Below, in pieces: positions 62,725 through 64,000 of a stretch of 64,000 nt of DNA. The stretch spans positions 1 to 64,000 of the forward strand of contig CAWBKF010000017.1 in NCBI GenBank assembly GCA_963789275.1. Reading direction: 5' to 3'. This stretch comes from DAHUYF01 sp963789275 (lineage in GTDB: Bacteria; Pseudomonadota; Alphaproteobacteria; ATCC43930; CGMCC-115725). Each line of letters begins with the position of its first letter. The first letter of the stretch is position 1. Both the position numbers and the translations under genes were made by a program. Below the pieces are notes generated by a model that was given only the letters and a program-made list of their open reading frames with translations, was not told the DNA's origin and did not search any database.

Positions 62725-63969
62725 TCACTCGTGCGTGCTGCCGGCGAGCAGCCAGAGCTGCGCCAGGTCGCGCACACCGTCGGCGCCGGTGACCGCGCCG
62801 AGGCTCGCCTGGGCCTTGTCCTTCTGCCCCGCCTGGAGATAGGCCACGCCGAGATGGAGCTGGGCGTCTTCGGGATGCTTGAGGCCACCCTTCTGCAGAC
62901 CCTTCTGATAGGCGGCGATGGCGTCGTCGTAGCGGCCGTAACTGGCATCGGCCTCGCCCAGCTTGACCCAGGGCAGGCCGTCGCGGGCGGCGTCCGCTTC
63001 ATGCGCGAGCTGCGGCAGGGTCTTGACGTCCTCGGCCGATTGCTTCGCCGCCAGGGCGGCAAGCCGCTGCTGGCGGTCGGCGCCCGCGCCCTTGCCCAGC
63101 ACGCCCGCGGCGTAGCCCTTGTCGAGCAGCGCCTTGGCGTCGCCGGGCAGCCCCGCCTGCAAGGCGAGCTGCGCCGCCTCCATATACTGGTCCTGCGTCT
63201 CCAGCGTATCGGTGGCGGCCATCAGCCGGTCGAGATCGAGCGTCAGCCGGTCGGCGAAACCCGGCTGCCGCTGCACCGAGGCCAGCAGGTCGCGCCAGTA
63301 TTCCCTCTTCGGGTAACTCCCCACCAGCCGCATCAGCGCGTCGCGATATCCGGCGTCGTTCTTCTGCTTGTACTCGCTGCTCACCAGCAGCTGCAGCAGC
63401 GTCTCGCCGGTCTTGCGCCCGGCGCGCTGATCCCGCTGCGCCAGCTCCCGGCTGGTCCGCGCCGCGTTGGCGAAGTCGTTCTGCAGGTAATAGGCTTGCG
63501 CCATGAGGAGGCGCGGTCCGTCCCCGCTGCCGCCCTCCTTGTAATAGCGCTCGCCATAGGCGACGACGCCGGCGTAGTTCTTGGCCTGGTAGGAGAGCTG
63601 CACCAGCGTCTCCACTCGCTTCAGCGCTTCGGCCGGCGGCAGGATGCCGGTCGCCAGCACCGCGTCCAGCGCCTTGATCGTGCCGGGATAGTCGCCGGTC
63701 TCAAGCGCGACCACCGCGCGCGTCGCCTCGATGACATAGGTCTCATAGGAGGTCTTGGCCGGCACCGCGTCGGCTTCCTGCAGCTTCGCCAGCGCTTCCT
63801 TGTAGCGCTTCTGCTTCAGCAGCTGCTCCGCAGCCTGCACGGGCTTGCCGACCTGCTCGCGCGCGGTCAGCTTCTCTTCCGCCGCGACGGCGCGCGCGTC
63901 CGGTCGCGCGCCGAGCGGCGCGAGCAGCGCCGCCAGCAGCAGCGCGCGGAGGATCAGGCTTTGGCGCAT
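62725..63969 (-). CDS. Exported tetratricopeptide-repeat protein
   Basis: This protein of about 414 residues starts at the ATG at 63969; the ATG at 63984 is also possible. It has a signal peptide (LILRALLLAALLAPLGA) and then tetratricopeptide repeats: AEQLLKQKRYKEALAKLQEA, ALETGDYPGTIKALDAVLAT, AQAYYLQNDFANAARTSREL and ASYGRYDDAIAAYQKGLQKG. It should be periplasmic or attached to the outer membrane as a scaffold. No enzyme motif is seen. The partner is unknown. Confidence 0.8.
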   Translation of the reverse strand: MRQSLILRALLLAALLAPLGARPDARAVAAEEKLTAREQVGKPVQAAEQLLKQKRYKEALAKLQEADAVPAKTSYETYVIEATRAVVALETGDYPGTIKALDAVLATGILPPAEALKRVETLVQLSYQAKNYAGVVAYGERYYKEGGSGDGPRLLMAQAYYLQNDFANAARTSRELAQRDQRAGRKTGETLLQLLVSSEYKQKNDAGYRDALMRLVGSYPKREYWRDLLASVQRQPGFADRLTLDLDRLMAATDTLETQDQYMEAAQLALQAGLPGDAKALLDKGYAAGVLGKGAGADRQQRLAALAAKQSAEDVKTLPQLAHEADAARDGLPWVKLGEADASYGRYDDAIAAYQKGLQKGGLKHPEDAQLHLGVAYLQAGQKDKAQASLGAVTGADGVRDLAQLWLLAGSTHE

Positions 63970-64000
63970 CGCTCGACCAATCATTCCATGAACTGCTCGT

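Noticed and set aside
1..64000. CRISPR array
   Set aside because: No regularly spaced repeat of the right length was seen; the direct repeats found are single pairs.

Overview
The window comes from a GC-rich alphaproteobacterium, most likely a member of the Rhodospirillales. The evidence is the gene order hom-glpX-recJ, the order thioesterase-rplM-rpsI-argC, a class I polyhydroxyalkanoate synthase, a fused cysNC, and an unlinked array of cytoplasmic and membrane chemoreceptors. There are two parts of very different character. Positions 1 to about 20,500 are a mobile or accessory block, almost all on the minus strand and less GC-rich. From the tRNA-Glu gene (20,529-20,604) to the end is chromosomal backbone of very high GC.

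Accessory block. At 1-2,800 lies most of an IS66-family element (tnpA, tnpB, tnpC and a small passenger gene); its left end is outside the window. At 3,086-8,205 lies a CBASS-like antiviral locus. It reads, in transcription order, a protein with a degenerate diadenylate-cyclase-like (DAC-like) domain whose frame is broken once, a patatin-like phospholipase (CapV type), and a CD-NTase. A fragment of a glycine-rich protein follows, and then a two-helix, beta-rich membrane protein resembling the CBASS effector Cap15. At 8,601-14,296 is a phage-type replication module: excisionase-like HTH, DUF3102-like protein, replication initiator, DnaB-like helicase, CHC2/Toprim primase and small proteins. At 14,802-15,602 is a DUF4258/MqsA-type toxin-antitoxin pair. 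At 16,266-19,987 are a PD-(D/E)XK-type nuclease, a membrane-anchored unknown, a AAA-type ATPase with a palindromic operator, and unknowns. No integrase, structural phage genes or second attachment site were seen, so the element either continues to the left or is a remnant sitting at the 3' end of tRNA-Glu.

Backbone. From 20.6 to 24.8 kb are sulfate activation (cysD-cysNC) and an O-antigen ligase-like membrane protein. From 24.8 to 29.1 kb is a tightly packed operon of coiled-coil protein, OmpA-family protein, Rab-like small GTPase and class III nucleotide cyclase, which looks like an uncharacterised envelope-to-second-messenger relay. From 29.3 to 35 kb are a hybrid histidine kinase, small coiled-coil proteins and two acyl-CoA dehydrogenases. 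From 35.1 to 38 kb an N-acyl amino acid synthase-like acyltransferase overlaps a ThiF (E1-like)/nitroreductase fusion, suggesting a small-molecule pathway. From 38 to 45.6 kb are recJ, glpX, hom, an OmpA-like lipoprotein and phaC. From 45.7 to 54.2 kb are a Na/Pi-cotransporter-PhoU fusion, a two-component pair, and a chemoreceptor cluster with one intact receptor, one frameshifted receptor and two fossil fragments. An IS1202-group (ISNCY) insertion sequence with intact ends and a 9-bp target duplication sits at 54,509-56,197. The last part holds an oxalyl-CoA-decarboxylase/CoA-transferase pair, argC, rpsI, rplM, a thioesterase, an outer-membrane protein and a TPR protein.

Caution: at least nine otherwise normal genes are broken by single-base frame changes. 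This many in healthy core-type genes points to residual indel errors in the assembly rather than true gene decay, and coordinates of those genes are given as the full span of the broken frame.
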